A DNA stretch of 64,000 nucleotides from Portunus trituberculatus. Lineage: Eukaryota; Arthropoda; Malacostraca; Decapoda; Portunidae. The position numbers were made by a program, and so were the translations under genes. Below the pieces are notes generated by a model. The model worked only from the letters and a program-made list of their open reading frames with translations, had not been told where the DNA came from and did not search any database. Below, piece after piece: positions 61,904 to 64,000 of this stretch (position 1 is its first letter; each line of letters opens with the position of its first letter). The stretch is taken from positions 37,167,946 to 37,231,945 of the forward strand of contig NC_059301.1 in the NCBI RefSeq assembly GCF_017591435.1, given 5' to 3'.

Positions 61904-62670
61904 ATGGCAGAACCAAAACATACGCCGGGTGAAAACCAACGCTTTATAAAAACACCTATTGTTTTAAGGAAACTGACTGAAGATACTATGGAAAAGGATT
62001 TCTTGGGTTTCCAGGATGAATGAGGTAATATGAGAAGGCTTATAAATGTAGAAAAATAATTAAGATATATGAAGGAGGTGATGTCCAGTCTCATGGACAA
62101 ACAAGACTGACTCCAAAAGGAAAACACAGCCCTGAAATTGACAGTAGCCGAATGTGAGAAGGTCAGTGGAATAAACCAGGAATTAAAAGAGGAGATTCTA
62201 GAAATAAGGAAGCAAAATGACACTCTAAAAGACACATGCCAGAATTATGAAAGTTCTTTAAAGAGGTTGCAGGATAAACTGCAGCAAGGGGTTACAGACA
62301 GGGCAAAAGGTGGTCTAGGTGATAACAAATTGAAAGAACTAAGAAATGAAGGGAAACAGGAGCAAGAAGAAGAAAAAGTCAAATTTTCAGAAGTGGTAAG
62401 GAGACAAATTCAAGACAACACAAAAGTTGCTGTAATAGAAGTTATCAAGGAAAAGAAAAATATGGTGTGGGATGCAGTGGATAAGAAAAAAGCTTTGTGA
62501 TTTATGGGATGAGGGAAAAAAAAAACCCAAATAAATTCACTAAAGAATGTAAAGAAGGGGAAATGGCCAAAATGGTTAGCAAAAGAGTACAAGACAGCAC
62601 ACAAGAATTTGACCAGGAGGTGGAGGAAGTGATTAGGCTGGGAAGGTACAGTGAAGGGGGTAAGAGAATT
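61904..62670 (+). pseudogene. CR1-like LINE ORF1, copy 8 (coiled coil + RRM start), truncated
   Basis: From ATG 61904: MAEPKHTPGENQRFIKTPI, a short frame to 62020, then a coiled coil in another frame (LTVAECEKVSGINQELKEEI; KQNDTLKDTCQNYESSLKRL), VRRQIQDNTKVAVIEVIKEK and VWDAVDKKKAL. The RRM start (LVIYGMREKKNPNKF) and QEVEEVIRLGRYSEGGKRI follow after a shift near 62498. ORF1 then stops at about 62670 and jumps into endonuclease sequence (FREYL-type RDYLKEKK). The RRM second half and the ORF1 C terminus are deleted. The layout matches ORF1 at 37721, though the two sequences are clearly diverged. Confidence 0.75.
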
Positions 62671-64000
62671 TCGGGATTATTTGAAAGAGAAAAAGCCGAA
62701 TGTAATGTGCATCGTTGAAACAAAACTGAAAAAGAGATCCATGTCAATATTAAAGAGGAGGGATATAAATTAAGAGCGACCTATACTAACACAGATGGGT
62801 TGTTATTAAGCATATTGGAAGTTCGGGATTATTTGAAAGAGAAAAAGCCGGATGTAATGTGCATCGTTGAAACAAAACTGAAAAAAGAGATCCATGTCAA
62901 CTTTAAAGAGGAGGGATATAATACCTAGAGGAGGGACAGAAAGGATAAAGGGGGAAGAGGAGTGCTAATAATGGTTCATGATAATATATGTGTGGAGGAT
63001 CTGCAATATGGTAAGACCAAGGTGGAATTAATAGGAGTAACAATCAGAACAGAAGATTTGAAGAAAAGAAAAATTATAGTTACATATGTTCCACCAAAGA
63101 CTAATACATGGGGATCAGAAGAGCATTAAGATATGCAAAGAGAGGTGATAAAGAGCCTAGATAAAATGATAAGAAGAGATAGAAGAATTCTCTTAGTTGT
63201 TGGAGACTTCAACTGTAAAAAAATAAACTGGAGAGAGATGGAAGTAATGGATAATGCTGAGCAGTGGAGTGAGAAAGTGTTACAGTTGACTATGGTTAAT
63301 ACAATGGACCAGTGGATGGAAGAGTCAACAAGGTACAGGAGGGAAAAAAAAACATCATTGCTTGACCTAGTTTTCACAAAGAAACCAGAGTTCCCTCCAA
63401 TCATACAATACCTTAGTCCAATGGGGAAAAGTGATCATGTGACATTAGAGGTGCAAATGCAGGAGGAAGATGAGATAAGTTACAGAGAGGACTATAAAGG
63501 AGAGAGATTAAATTATGCAAGAGCGGATTTTGAAAAATTAAGATGTTATTTTGCTGATATTGAATGGAGTAATATTATGTGCAGGAAGACTGTACAAGAA
63601 AAATATGACATATTCTTACAGAAATGCAAGTAAAAATGTTTGTTCCTCTTTATAGAATTCAAAAGAAAATACATGCTTGGTACAATGCTAGATGTATACA
63701 AGCAAAAAAGGTAAAGGATAAAGCGTGGAAGAAACTCTTAAAGCAGGGAAATGACTACAATAGTCTGCAGTACAAAGATACTAGAAATTAATATATTAGA
63801 GTAAGGAGAGAGGAAGAAAAAAAGTTTGAGAAGGATGTAGTGGATAAAAGCAAGGATGAACCCAAACTTTTCTATAAGTTTATAAGCGGCAAAACAAAGA
63901 ATAAGGAAACAATTGAAAAAATAATTAAAGAAGGGAAGACATACCAAACAGAGATGGAAATGTGTGAAATAATGAATGAGAGCTTCAAAACTGTATTCAC
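62671..64000 (+). pseudogene. CR1-like LINE ORF2, copy 8 (runs off the window)
   Basis: Closely related to copy 4 (43457-44720). A partial endonuclease start (62671-62765; RDYLKEKKPNVMCIVETKL) is duplicated, more completely, at 62770-62930 (TYTNTDGLLLSILEVRDYL, MCIVETKLKKE). Then IIVTYVPPKTNTWGSEEH, DRRILLVVGDFNCKKINWRE, LTMVNTMDQWMEESTRYRRE, SLLDLVFTKKPEFPPIIQYL, MGKSDHVTLEVQMQEEDEIS (SDH). The RT linker (KDEPKLFYKFISGKTKNKET; QTEMEMCEIMNESFKTVF) reaches 64000. The palm lies outside the window. Stops or shifts occur at 62926, 63127, 63631 and 63788. Confidence 0.9.

Overview
This window reads as eukaryotic repeat-dominated DNA, most likely from an arthropod and probably a decapod crustacean. 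The basis is very long pure dinucleotide microsatellites, a DIRS-type tyrosine-recombinase retroelement, Penelope-like, Ty3/Gypsy, RTE, Jockey-like, I-like (RNase H-bearing) and CR1/L2-like retroelements, and tRNA-derived SINEs with (CA)n tails. The taxon is inferred from this repeat content; no host gene fixes it. I found no host protein-coding gene I could name, no rRNA and no convincing functional tRNA. Nearly every protein-like reading frame is a retroelement remnant with frameshifts or stops.

Layout. 1-905: Jockey-like LINE and Penelope-like RT fragments (minus strand). 908-6033: mostly microsatellite, with an unassigned 1.2-kb block at 3261-4437. 6339-8870: broken LINE (plus). 9711-10041: RTE 3' end. 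10372-11360: spacerless inverted duplication. 12920-13646: two SINE copies. 14862-15731: compound microsatellite. 15732-35599: pile-up of retroelement pieces: Jockey-like ORF1 (minus), Jockey/CR1/RTE composite (plus), I-like LINE carrying a poly-A SINE, complete-looking DIRS element (minus, 23087-28246), Ty3/Gypsy gag-pol (plus) whose 3' LTR appears split by another LINE.

35600-64000: dominated by one CR1/L2-like LINE family and its SINEs. Elements sit head-to-tail, each beginning in or at the (CA)n tail of the previous one: on the plus strand at 35600-46141 and 56921-64000, on the minus strand at 48635-54532. Their 3' ends carry a short repeated motif (ACAACTAGGTAAAT) before (CA)n. SINEs end in a similar motif followed by (CA)n, which suggests the LINE mobilises the SINEs.

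The most interesting signals are this apparent self-nesting into (CA)n tails, two CR1 copies sharing the same disabling indels (trans-mobilised or duplicated), an 87-bp apparently templated insertion inside one of them, the readable DIRS terminal/internal-complementary architecture, a three-clade LINE composite, and a palindrome with a perfect core and diverged ends.
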